A stretch of 55,893 nt of DNA from an uncultured Ruminococcus sp. (GTDB lineage Bacteria; Bacillota; Clostridia; Oscillospirales; Acutalibacteraceae): contig CACZYF010000010.1 of the NCBI GenBank assembly GCA_902785355.1, positions 1-55,893 of the forward strand, given 5' to 3'. The notes under the pieces are model-generated. The model saw nothing but the letters and a program-made list of their open reading frames with translations, did not search any database and was not told the origin of the DNA. Below, one piece after another: positions 1 to 6,594 of the stretch (positions are counted from its first letter, which is position 1; the number at the start of each line of letters is the position of its first letter). The position numbers were made by a program, and so were the translations under genes.

Positions 1-1
1 C

Positions 2-154
2 CTTGATATCTATCTCGCCTTCGAGGAATTCTTCTCGCAGGAAAAGACAGCGTCCGAACGCTCAGAGTCCGTAGGCCTTACCGACAAAGAACGGATCGAA
101 AACCACGGTTTTGATGTGAAAACCTCCTTCCGAGGAAAACCCGAGCGCAAGTGA
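2..154 (+). CDS. C-terminal fragment of an unrecognised protein
   Basis: An open frame enters from the left edge and ends at TGA 152-154, giving the last 50 residues of a protein. The tail is hydrophilic and charged, with a run of Glu, Lys and Arg, and ends in a short basic segment. I do not recognise the family. It is probably part of the same accessory region as the genes that follow. The frame is uninterrupted and codon use looks coding, but without the N-terminus no function can be assigned. Confidence 0.5.
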   Translation, partial: LDIYLAFEEFFSQEKTASERSESVGLTDKERIENHGFDVKTSFRGKPERK

Positions 155-172
155 TAATTACATCAGTAACCA

Positions 173-215
173 TATAACAAGAAAACGACGCAAGGGTATA
201 ACCACCTTTGCGTCG
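173..215 (-). terminator. Rho-independent terminator of the toxin-antitoxin operon
   Basis: CGACGCAA (186-193) and TTGCGTCG (208-215) form an 8-bp stem, with a possible inner GGT/ACC extension. Read on the minus strand the stem is followed by TTTTCTTGTTATAT. It lies just past the stop of the minus-strand kinase gene at 222. Confidence 0.75.
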
Positions 216-221
216 CTTGTT

Positions 222-806
222 TCAATGAATATAATCGTCAGGATAGGTACCGTTAAATAAGCTTTTCAGCATGTTTGTATTCCAAATATCGTTCGGAAAA
301 ATCTTTAAGTCTTTATCTTCTTTTCTGAATAACAAACCGGATCTTACGTCAGCCTTATCAGGAGAGTTATCGAATAGAAGGAATTCATCGCACAAGGATA
401 TCAATACAGGGATAAGTCTTAACGCTCGCATATATCGCTCCCGTATCTTATCAACCGGAACAGGATGCCCGCCGCCTTCAAACCGAGCCTTGACCCGCGC
501 TATGTTGATATCCGGGTGCGACGTGAGAATGTAGATGCAAGATACATAATAGCCTTCTTGTTTCGCTTTAGCTATCAGTTTGAGGTTTCGGTCAGTCGAC
601 ATGACGGTTTCGAAAGTGAAATCTTGTTTCTTGCTCAAAAAATACTCTCTGATTTGTTCCGCCTTCAGAGCAGCCTCCATGTCGGTGCAATCCAGCGCTT
701 TTTTGATTTCATCGGCGTTGACGTATTCACCGACTACGCCGAATTTGGAGGTAACGGTGCTTTTTCCGGAGCCGTTGGGACCGGCGAATATCACGAGCCT
801 TGGCAT
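222..806 (-). CDS. Zeta-toxin-like P-loop kinase (COG4185-type ATPase)
   Basis: A 194-residue protein with a textbook Walker A near its N-terminus (GPNGSGKST, residues 9-17), a following VNADEI segment and a central FETVMS segment, as in the zeta toxin / COG4185 predicted ATPase group. Family members phosphorylate small substrates such as UDP-N-acetylglucosamine or nucleotides; the substrate here is unknown. The RGGH-like loop (EGGGHPVP) and the later RYMRAL segment also fit COG4185. The start overlaps an AGAGGTGA ribosome binding site that spans the antitoxin stop, 13 bp upstream, so the two are translationally linked. Read with its neighbour this is a toxin-antitoxin module; toxicity is inferred. 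Confidence 0.8.
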   Translation of the reverse strand: MPRLVIFAGPNGSGKSTVTSKFGVVGEYVNADEIKKALDCTDMEAALKAEQIREYFLSKKQDFTFETVMSTDRNLKLIAKAKQEGYYVSCIYILTSHPDINIARVKARFEGGGHPVPVDKIRERYMRALRLIPVLISLCDEFLLFDNSPDKADVRSGLLFRKEDKDLKIFPNDIWNTNMLKSLFNGTYPDDYIH

Positions 807-819
807 AGTCAGTCACCTC

Positions 820-1110
820 TTACTCCGTGTGCTTTAGATTTCCGCTTTCATCTAAATAAGCAGAGGGCGGTAAGGTCGCGACTGCAGATGAATTCTTGAT
901 TGCTTCGGAGAACAACTCATCCATATCAGCCCCTGAAAACAAAGCCTGCTTTTTTGTCGGGGCAGTAACGTCAAAGGGGAACCCTTTCTCTGCAACAAAA
1001 CGATTTAAGAAAATACTGATCGCGCTGCTTAATGAGATACCGATCGCGCTTGCGATCGCTTCTGCCTGAGCCTTTGAATCATCATTGTATCTGACTGTAA
1101 TGGTTGCCAT
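820..1110 (-). CDS. RelB/DinJ-family antitoxin
   Basis: A 96-residue protein beginning MATITVRYNDD, followed by a ribbon-helix-helix core (AEAIASAIGISLSSAISIFLNRFV) of the RelB/DinJ type: a beta strand for DNA contact and two helices for dimerisation. The C-terminal half would bind and neutralise the partner. An upstream in-frame start adds 17 residues, but AAAGGAG seven bases before position 1110 fixes the shorter start. It is the first gene of the operon, followed 13 bp later by the zeta-like kinase rather than the usual RelE/YafQ nuclease. A promoter and an inverted repeat lie directly upstream, consistent with autorepression. Confidence 0.82.
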   Translation of the reverse strand: MATITVRYNDDSKAQAEAIASAIGISLSSAISIFLNRFVAEKGFPFDVTAPTKKQALFSGADMDELFSEAIKNSSAVATLPPSAYLDESGNLKHTE

Positions 1111-1143
1111 AAGAGTAACTCCTTTCAGAATGTGTTTGATGAT

Positions 1144-1172
1144 ATTATATGTTATTATCACAAAAAAGTCAA
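1144..1172 (-). promoter_or_regulatory. SigA promoter of the toxin-antitoxin operon
   Basis: On the minus strand TTGACT (1167-1172), a 17-bp spacer and a perfect TATAAT (1144-1149). It points at the antitoxin start at 1110 and leaves a leader of roughly 30 bases. Confidence 0.85.
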
Positions 1173-1176
1173 CAAA

Positions 1177-1206
1177 TGTAATACAAATATATTAACTTGT
1201 ATTACA
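1177..1206. promoter_or_regulatory. Inverted-repeat operator upstream of the antitoxin gene
   Basis: TGTAATACAA (1177-1186) and TTGTATTACA (1197-1206) are a perfect 10-bp inverted repeat with a 10-bp centre, 4 bp upstream of the -35 hexamer. Ribbon-helix-helix antitoxins usually bind such palindromes to repress their own operon, so this is the expected operator; binding is inferred. Confidence 0.65.
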
Positions 1207-1257
1207 AATGAGAAGAAGTGATGGTTGGTATTTCCTCTATTGAACACGGATTACGGA

Positions 1258-1692
1258 TTACAGATTCAGCTCGGCTGCCAATTCCTTTTTATACTTGTAA
1301 TATGTGTTTCGGCTCAGTCCGGTGAGCTTCATCACTTCTCCGTCAGTCAACATCCCTCTGAAATCTCGGCTGTGCTTCTCGATCAGCGCCTTTGCGGGCG
1401 CTTTCTTTTTTATGTGAAGGGTGGCGCCGCTCTTTTGTCCGATCTGTTTTCCGTTTCTCCTTGCGGTTTCAATGCCTTCCGAGGTTCGCTTGTGGAGATC
1501 ATCCACTTCCTTCTGAGATTGCTCGAATGCAGGACGGATCTGTTTGGTCGCCGGCTTTTTCAGATAGCTGTTGATGCCCATCAGGATATCGTCGACGTCG
1601 TCGCCTGTCATCGAAATCGTATTTGACAATGCGCTCTTGTATGTATCGGTATCAATGTGATGTTCTTTCAGAAATACCAGATTGATCCCTTA
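1258..1692 (-). pseudogene. Truncated small serine recombinase (resolvase/invertase family)
   Basis: The frame carries the middle and C-terminal parts of a small serine recombinase. There is a GINLVFLKEHHIDT segment at the broken end, then the linker helix ending in RTSEGIETARRNGKQIGQ, then a helix-turn-helix (LTDGEVMKLTGLSRNTYYKYKKEL). The N-terminal catalytic part, with the active-site serine and the first arginine motif (about 70 residues), is missing. Homology stops at about 1692, where a stop codon and unrelated AT-rich sequence begin. A TTG at 1629 could start a 123-residue remnant, but no good ribosome binding site precedes it. Catalytically dead unless it acts as a DNA-binding fragment. 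Confidence 0.75.
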
Positions 1693-1875
1693 TATGGTAC
1701 ATTAGCCTATGAAGGGATTGCCGACAACACCGGAACGATCACGAAATCCATTGACCGCATTAATCGTTTGCAGTATAATAATACGTATGACAGTACAGAT
1801 AGGTTAATGAATTTTATGATTGGACTTATATTAGAAAGGGATATTATTACTAAGGAGATGATTATGCGGGTATGA
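1657..1875 (+). other. Chimeric open frame across a recombination scar
   Basis: A 72-codon plus-strand frame whose first dozen codons are antisense to the truncated recombinase. The rest (PLYGTLAYEGIADNTG onward) reads like the 3' end of a different gene. Its stop TGA overlaps the ATG of the following lipoprotein (ATGATG at 1872), so the upstream piece probably once formed an operon with it. No ribosome binding site supports the start at 1657. I take it as a gene tail joined to recombinase DNA at about 1692, possibly still translated and coupled to the next gene. Confidence 0.4.
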
Positions 1876-2363
1876 TGAAAAGATTATTATTCTCAATCGT
1901 GTTGATAGGCACAATAGTCTGCTTAAGTACAAGCTGTAATAATCAAAAACATATAACTAATTTTGATAAGGTGGAGTCTTTTAAAAAGGATAATGAATGT
2001 AGTATTCAAATTATTTGTGATTATTTATTGAAATCCGAATATGATTCAGTATATATAAATGATGCTAATGGACAAATGTATGCGGGATTTGAATATATCG
2101 AAATAGAAGACCCAACTGTGAATGATTGCATAAAATCATTATGGAAAGAGAAATGTAAAAATATAAGTCTGATCACAGAGAATAATGCAATTACTTTTCG
2201 ATTAGGTCAAACGCTAATTGAAGGAATAGAATATGGTTTGGCCTATCCGATAAATGATACTTCTGAAATAAGAGTTCAGTTTCAAACAGAATTAATTCCA
2301 CTATATAATAGCGAGTATTACTATTATGTTTCGGATTATAATGAATGGAGGATATCTAATTAA
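1872..2363 (+). CDS. Small predicted lipoprotein, unrecognised
   Basis: A 163-residue protein with a lipoprotein signal peptide: MMKRLLF, a hydrophobic stretch, then LSTSC at about residues 18-22, so Cys22 would be lipidated. The mature part is rich in Asp, Asn, Tyr and Ile and matches no family I know. The nearest AAGGAG (1852-1857) is 14 bases upstream of the start, a long spacing; the preceding frame ends by overlapping this start codon, so coupling is likely. AT-rich codon use differs clearly from the origin-proximal core genes and points to transfer. It precedes another membrane-anchored protein with similar composition. Confidence 0.65.
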   Translation: MMKRLLFSIVLIGTIVCLSTSCNNQKHITNFDKVESFKKDNECSIQIICDYLLKSEYDSVYINDANGQMYAGFEYIEIEDPTVNDCIKSLWKEKCKNISLITENNAITFRLGQTLIEGIEYGLAYPINDTSEIRVQFQTELIPLYNSEYYYYVSDYNEWRISN

Positions 2364-2582
2364 ACCTGAGATTCACAGACAACGAAGCGCAGTAAATATT
2401 TGGATTTAAACTATCCTGTTACACTATTTCTTTCAAGTTGTGCTGCGATTGATCTATCTACTAGAAAAACCGGTGATACAAGTGATTATCGGGATAACAA
2501 ATTAATTCAGTTTATTATAAATAAAGCCTCGGAATTATTTTGGGGGGTATTATTGGTAAATTTAGGAAAGGATGTGTATGTA

Positions 2583-3656
2583 TTGAAGAGATTAATAATT
2601 ATCATTAGTTCTGTTGCTCTATTCTTAATTATCTTTTTATGTATTTTATTTGATCCAATGAGATTATTCTTAATGCCAAACAATGAAGAAATTACACTGT
2701 TAAGCGCACAAGGAGGGCAAGCAGTAGCGGCTGTATCCGAAATCGGCAATGTTTATATAAAAGGAAGTCTCTCTCAAAGAATTAACTATGGTACAGATCT
2801 TGTTCGACAGTTATATAATCTTATTTCTGATTCGTTTGTAAGAATCTACGATAAAAATGATGCCGTTTCAGTTAATCTTTCTAATACCGGAGGCTGTATT
2901 GTCACAGAGCAATCTGATGTATATGTGTTTGTTAACGATTCTGTAAAAAACAAGACCCCGACTTATTTGTGTTCCGGTTATATAAAAGCATATCTTGCCG
3001 GTGATGACGTTTATTTGCTTCGCTCAGACGGTACATTTGGAGCCGTTAATTTAGAGAACCCCACAGAAATCACTGTGCTCGGTAGGGATGTAGTTGATTT
3101 TGATATTGAATATTCGGATTCTGAATCTTTTCCTTATGGAATATGTTTTGCATTAACTAAGGACCATCGTTTATTTGTCATGAAAATAGGAGAAACTCTC
3201 GACAGCACCGGAAATTACATTGATGATGTTGTCGAGTTTGATGTTGTTTCTTTTGTTGCACAATGGTGTATGGATGATCATGCAAAGAAGCATGTTGTAA
3301 TTAGCCTATTAAACAGCAAAGGACAAGCTTTTTGGTATGATGGAGATTTAGATGAAAATTATTCAAAAATTGCAGATATGAAGAATTATGTTTTAGCAGG
3401 TAGCAATGTTTCGTGCTTAGTTTCTTATCCGGTTGGCGTTGCAATGTTAAACAACACAGGACAAGTATCTCTATATGGTAATGATTTCGGAAATGAAGAT
3501 TATATGTCAGGAGATATTCTTTTTGATGATGTTAAAGGATTATTTTCAAGCGGTAGAAATTTGATGATGTTATATCAAAACGGCGAAATTGATTATTTTG
3601 GTTTTGATGTCGGTAAAGGATCTACTCGATATATCAAACAACCTTATTGGCACTAA
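2583..3656 (+). CDS. Membrane-anchored RCC1-like beta-propeller protein
   Basis: A 357-residue protein with an N-terminal membrane segment (about residues 3-24, RLIIIISSVALFLIIFLC) and an extracytoplasmic part built of six or seven repeats of about 50 residues. Each ends in a pattern like GNVYIKG, SDVYVFV, DDVYLLRSDGTFGA, HRLFVMK, KGQAFWYDG, TGQVSLYGND, NGEIDYFG, resembling RCC1/BNR propeller blades. The frame is open back to 2400, but AGGAAAGGA at 2564-2572 places the start at TTG 2583. The 61 codons before it may be a gene remnant. Very AT-rich, like the lipoprotein upstream. A surface sensor or binding role is a guess. Confidence 0.65.
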   Translation: MKRLIIIISSVALFLIIFLCILFDPMRLFLMPNNEEITLLSAQGGQAVAAVSEIGNVYIKGSLSQRINYGTDLVRQLYNLISDSFVRIYDKNDAVSVNLSNTGGCIVTEQSDVYVFVNDSVKNKTPTYLCSGYIKAYLAGDDVYLLRSDGTFGAVNLENPTEITVLGRDVVDFDIEYSDSESFPYGICFALTKDHRLFVMKIGETLDSTGNYIDDVVEFDVVSFVAQWCMDDHAKKHVVISLLNSKGQAFWYDGDLDENYSKIADMKNYVLAGSNVSCLVSYPVGVAMLNNTGQVSLYGNDFGNEDYMSGDILFDDVKGLFSSGRNLMMLYQNGEIDYFGFDVGKGSTRYIKQPYWH

Positions 3657-3802
3657 TTTTTACGAGATTTATATAAAAAACTTGGTTCACTTGCGTACCT
3701 CCCGGAGATATTTTTACAGTTACATTATAACATACTCCTCACGCGATTTCAACACATTAAAGCGCTAAAATCTGAATTGTTGCTATCTTTCTTCAATAGT
3801 AA

Positions 3803-3837
3803 CAGCCGCCTGCAAAAGCAAGCGGCTGATCATTTTT
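3803..3837 (+). terminator. Possible terminator between convergent genes
   Basis: CAGCCGC (3803-3809) and GCGGCTG (3822-3828) pair around a 12-base loop, followed on the plus strand by ATCATTTTTA. It lies between the convergent genes ending at 3656 and 3876. The U-tract is displaced by four bases, so it is a weak call. The rest of 3657-3875 shows nothing I can name. Confidence 0.45.
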
Positions 3838-3875
3838 ATACAATTATGTATTAGACTCTTTGTTATCTCGACGGT

Positions 3876-4982
3876 CTATCTTTCTCTGATTGGTCCTACA
3901 TAAACAATTGTATCCTTTGTGATCTCTTTTAATCGTTCTAAATCTCGATACTGGCAGAAAATGTAGTAGCTCTTTTCGTTCCTGTTTGCATTAATGACAA
4001 ACAGTCTGAGTGTGACCACGTCAATATTCCCCGGACAGATCCACACCGGATTATCTCGATAGAATCCCGTACCGATCAGCAAACGGTAATTACCTTCATC
4101 ATCCCTGTCTGTGGTTTCTATTTGATTCTGTTCGATCAGTCTCTGCATTAATTCACTATGATCGGCATACAGATCTTCAAATCTACTATGAAAGTTATCT
4201 CCGCTATCGAAAACATAAAACTTTTTATAGTTTGCGGTATTGACGCCTTTTTTCTCATCGTTTCCGGTATTGGCGATGATCTGCTTTGTGATATTGATTA
4301 CCGATCTTTCATCGTTACAGATCAGTATAGCTTCGCTTACTGGAATTGAAAAAAATTGTTGCAAAAAGAAGGGAAGTAACCTCTCTTGTTTAGAAAAGGT
4401 TTTCATATTATGATTCGCCCGATAGACAGGAATGATCCTTCCCTTACCCGCAAAAAAGCCCAATACTCTTGAGCCCTTAAATGCGGTCGATCTGATACCC
4501 AGCATGCGCTTATACTCCAACGCGGAATAAAAGTATACTTTGTTGCGGTCGAACGCTTCAGAAATATCGGGCTTATTATACGATTCATAGGGGATGTCCA
4601 TGCGATCAAAGAGAGCGTAAAGATAAGCGAATTGCCTTTTCCTGCTCCTGTGCTTGATATCGTACTGGCGGCTGTCATCCTCGATACAATCACTGTATTT
4701 TAAATACTCAAGATAATATGAGGTAATCCTCTTTCCTGAATTTGTCAGGGTATATCCGATAGCGCCGTCTCTGCTGATTCGTTTGATCCATCCCCTCTGT
4801 TTCAGGATCGAGATCGCCTTTCTGAAGTTAGCGCTTGACATATTCATATGTTGGTATAGATCGCTTGGTATTTCTTTGGCAAAAAACAGAATATTGAGAA
4901 TACGATCATATCTGGACTTATATTTATTCTGACTAAGGTCAATGTTAAATTGGGATTGGCTATTCTTAGTATTGTTTTTCAT
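3876..4982 (-). CDS. Winged-helix protein of a mobile element
   Basis: A 368-residue protein. Residues about 25-95 form a winged helix (YDRILNILFFAKEIPSDLY, SSANFRKAISILKQRGWIKR, then a wing ending YTLTNSGKRITSYYLEYL), similar to MarR-like or replication-relaxation DNA-binding domains. The C-terminal two thirds mixes beta strands and basic helices and has no motif I can name, although the plan (wHTH plus a larger unknown domain) resembles the replication-relaxation family of plasmids and integrative elements. It sits between an inverted repeat and, further up, an iteron-like array on the same strand as the next gene. A role in element replication or control is inferred. Confidence 0.5.
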   Translation of the reverse strand: MKNNTKNSQSQFNIDLSQNKYKSRYDRILNILFFAKEIPSDLYQHMNMSSANFRKAISILKQRGWIKRISRDGAIGYTLTNSGKRITSYYLEYLKYSDCIEDDSRQYDIKHRSRKRQFAYLYALFDRMDIPYESYNKPDISEAFDRNKVYFYSALEYKRMLGIRSTAFKGSRVLGFFAGKGRIIPVYRANHNMKTFSKQERLLPFFLQQFFSIPVSEAILICNDERSVINITKQIIANTGNDEKKGVNTANYKKFYVFDSGDNFHSRFEDLYADHSELMQRLIEQNQIETTDRDDEGNYRLLIGTGFYRDNPVWICPGNIDVVTLRLFVINANRNEKSYYIFCQYRDLERLKEITKDTIVYVGPIRER

Positions 4983-5115
4983 CGTTTCTTCTCTTCCTTT
5001 AGCGTTTTGCTTGCTACACGACTTTCGGTACTTTATATTCCTTTACTATAAAAGTTGGAGCGATGAATTCGGTTTTTCTACCGCTGAACCCGCATAAACA
5101 GCGGATTATGCTATG

Positions 5116-5172
5116 AATTACCCCTGTCACGTACGTAAACACGTTTTTTTCCTGTTTGTGACAGGGGTAATT
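5116..5172. repeat. Perfect 15-bp inverted repeat
   Basis: AATTACCCCTGTCAC (5116-5130) and GTGACAGGGGTAATT (5158-5172) are exact reverse complements, separated by 27 bp that contain ACGTACGT and a T-run. It lies in the 211-bp gap between two minus-strand genes, past the stop at 5194 and 134 bp before the start at 4982. It could be an operator for the winged-helix protein, or a stem that ends transcription; the arms lack a directly adjacent long U-tract on either strand. Confidence 0.7.
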
Positions 5173-5193
5173 CCGTTTTTTGTGACATATTTT

Positions 5194-5862
5194 TTACATG
5201 TCTTTGATCATTTTCATCACTTCAATATCATGTTCACTGTCTACGAGATAGATTTCCGTACGATATTCTTCTTTGCTATCAACCCTCTTAAAGTAATATA
5301 TATTGTTACATGAAGCGGGCGAATCATCATCGAGGAAAAACTGAATCATGCCGTTTTGTATCATGGACGCCTCTTTATTGTCGTTGTCAACCATCATGCG
5401 GGGATTGCCGCCATAGGTAAGTATTATCATCGTTGCGCATTTAAATGGTTGAACCCTGTGCTCACGGCAGTATCTTTTAACCGCTTCCTTAATAGATACA
5501 GTCAACGCGTTATTGAACTCAGCATGCTGGCGCCGTATATTAGGAAGAAGCACAGGAAACGAGATCTTATATACAGGAAAATCAAAAATCTCAAGCCTTT
5601 CTACCGAGACATCCAGCATTTCACATTCGCCGTTGTAAACCTTGTTGGAATCAAAGTGTCTCGGAAAAAAAGAACAAAGTGAAAGTAAAATCTGTCTATA
5701 TGCTAAAAACAAGTCGGAGCTGATACGCGCTCCCCTTTTTCCATCAAGCGCAAGACTTTCAAAATCATATTCTTTATTATGCTTTTTCAGTAACTGAGTT
5801 TCTTTGGTAAGCTTCTCAGATGCTTTCTCTATTCTCTCTATATAGTAATTAATTGTATCCAT
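5194..5862 (-). CDS. Conserved mobile-element-type protein of unknown function
   Basis: A 222-residue soluble protein. The first 30 residues are a charged coiled-coil-like helix (YYIERIEKASEKLTKETQLLKKH). A mixed alpha/beta body follows, with an ATMIILTYGG strand-turn and an acidic tail. It resembles uncharacterised proteins of clostridial integrative elements (possibly DUF6100), but I am not certain of the family. The start is supported by TATGGAGGATTTATT before the ATG. The phased repeat array (5937-6072) lies directly upstream and could regulate it or serve as the element's origin. Confidence 0.55.
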   Translation of the reverse strand: MDTINYYIERIEKASEKLTKETQLLKKHNKEYDFESLALDGKRGARISSDLFLAYRQILLSLCSFFPRHFDSNKVYNGECEMLDVSVERLEIFDFPVYKISFPVLLPNIRRQHAEFNNALTVSIKEAVKRYCREHRVQPFKCATMIILTYGGNPRMMVDNDNKEASMIQNGMIQFFLDDDSPASCNNIYYFKRVDSKEEYRTEIYLVDSEHDIEVMKMIKDM

Positions 5863-5936
5863 AATAAATCCTCCATAATATAAATAATCGGAAACGATAT
5901 CAGCATTTTTAGGTTCAAATGTTGATTTTTTTAAAA

Positions 5937-6072
5937 TTGACAGTACTTTATCTTTTGCAATGCCCTATTTGTCCAGGCAGCAAGCGAAAATTGACAGTAA
6001 AGTTGACAGTAATTGACAGCAAAATTGACAGCAATTCAACTTACTTTAACTTAATTCAACTTTACTCAACTT
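5937..6072. repeat. Iteron-like phased repeat array
   Basis: Five copies of TTGACAG(T/C)A begin at 5937, 5991, 6003, 6013 and 6025. They run into four copies of (C/T)AACTT at 6037, 6047, 6057 and 6067. From 5991 on the spacing is 12, 10, 12, 12, 10, 10, 10 bp, about one helical turn. The two halves are related as an inverted repeat: GTAAAGTTGA at 5997-6006 and its exact complement TCAACTTTAC at 6056-6065. This resembles the iterons of plasmid or element origins or a multi-site operator. It accounts for most of the gap 5863-6170. Confidence 0.75.
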
Positions 6073-6134
6073 GTTTTTTGAATCTCTCATAAACCCACTG
6101 TTTAAGCCATTTTAGGGCATTTTAAGAAAATTTG

Positions 6135-6168
6135 GCAAAACAAAAGAGACAGTTCGAAAACTGTCTCT
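6135..6168 (-). terminator. Terminator of the tRNA operon
   Basis: AGAGACAGTT (6145-6154), CGAA and AACTGTCTCT (6159-6168) form a 10-bp perfect stem. On the minus strand it is followed by TTTGTTTTGCC. It starts three bases past the CCA end of tRNA-Leu. Confidence 0.88.
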
Positions 6169-6170
6169 AA

Positions 6171-6257
6171 TGGTGCCGGTGACCGGACTTGAACCGGTAC
6201 GGATGTTACTCCGAGGGATTTTAAGTCCCTTGTGTCTGCCTATTCCACCACACCGGC
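6171..6257 (-). tRNA. tRNA-Leu (anticodon TAA)
   Basis: An 87-nt class II tRNA with encoded CCA. The acceptor is GCCGGTG/CACCGGC, the anticodon loop reads CTTAAAA with anticodon TAA, there is a long variable arm (CTCGGAGTAACATCCG), and the T-arm contains GGTTCAAGTCC. Last gene of a three-tRNA transcript. Its 3' end borders the accessory region 1-6170. Confidence 0.95.
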
Positions 6258-6302
6258 AGACCGTGCCGACGCTGCGTTTCACTTCGCACCATCAGCAAAT
6301 GG

Positions 6303-6332
6303 TAAAAGAAAGCCCCTGTCAAGCGACAGGGG
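6303..6332 (-). terminator. Stem-loop between tRNA-Glu and tRNA-Leu
   Basis: CCCCTGTC (6313-6320), AAGC and GACAGGGG (6325-6332); on the minus strand it is followed by CTTTCTTTT. It would partly end transcription after tRNA-Glu or serve as a processing signal inside the tRNA transcript. Confidence 0.65.
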
Positions 6333-6334
6333 TT

Positions 6335-6409
6335 TGGTGACCCGGACGAGAATCGAACTCGTGTTACCGCCGTGAAAGGGCGGTGTCTTAACCGCTTGAC
6401 CACCGGGCC
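6335..6409 (-). tRNA. tRNA-Glu (anticodon TTC)
   Basis: A 75-nt tRNA with encoded CCA. The acceptor GGCCCGG pairs with CCGGGTC (one G-T pair), the anticodon loop is CTTTCAC with TTC, and the T-arm contains GTTCGATTC. Confidence 0.95.
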
Positions 6410-6412
6410 GTT

Positions 6413-6489
6413 TGGTAGCGGAAATAGGACTTGAACCTACGACACTTCGGGTATGAACCGAATGCTCTAGCCAGCTGAGCTATTCCGCC
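6413..6489 (-). tRNA. tRNA-Met (anticodon CAT), elongator type
   Basis: A 77-nt tRNA with encoded CCA. The acceptor is GGCGGAA/TTTCCGC, the D-arm AGCTCAGCTGG, the anticodon loop TTCATAC with CAT, and the T-arm GGTTCAAGTCC. The paired first base and G-rich acceptor argue for elongator Met rather than initiator; an Ile-CAT is less likely. Confidence 0.92.
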
Positions 6490-6537
6490 ACATATTCTTC
6501 AATCAGGCTCCGGTAAACCTGACTTAAAGCAAAATTT

Positions 6538-6566
6538 ATTATATTATAAAAGAATTAATTTGTCAA
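6538..6566 (-). promoter_or_regulatory. Consensus SigA promoter of the tRNA operon
   Basis: On the minus strand a perfect TTGACA (6561-6566), 17-bp spacer and perfect TATAAT (6538-6543), about 40 bp before tRNA-Met. Such a full-consensus promoter fits a stable-RNA operon. Confidence 0.92.
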
Positions 6567-6594
6567 TACTTTTTCGTATTTATCTGCGATTATT

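Noticed and set aside
465-899. Plus-strand open frames opposite the kinase and antitoxin genes
   Set aside because: They are antisense shadows with no ribosome binding site and no recognisable protein.
2400-2582. Longer start of the propeller protein at 2400
   Set aside because: No ribosome binding site there, and it would bury the membrane anchor 64 residues inside; AGGAAAGGA supports TTG 2583.
5991-6072. CRISPR array
   Set aside because: The repeats are 6-10 bp with 10-12 bp spacing and no spacers; no cas genes are present.
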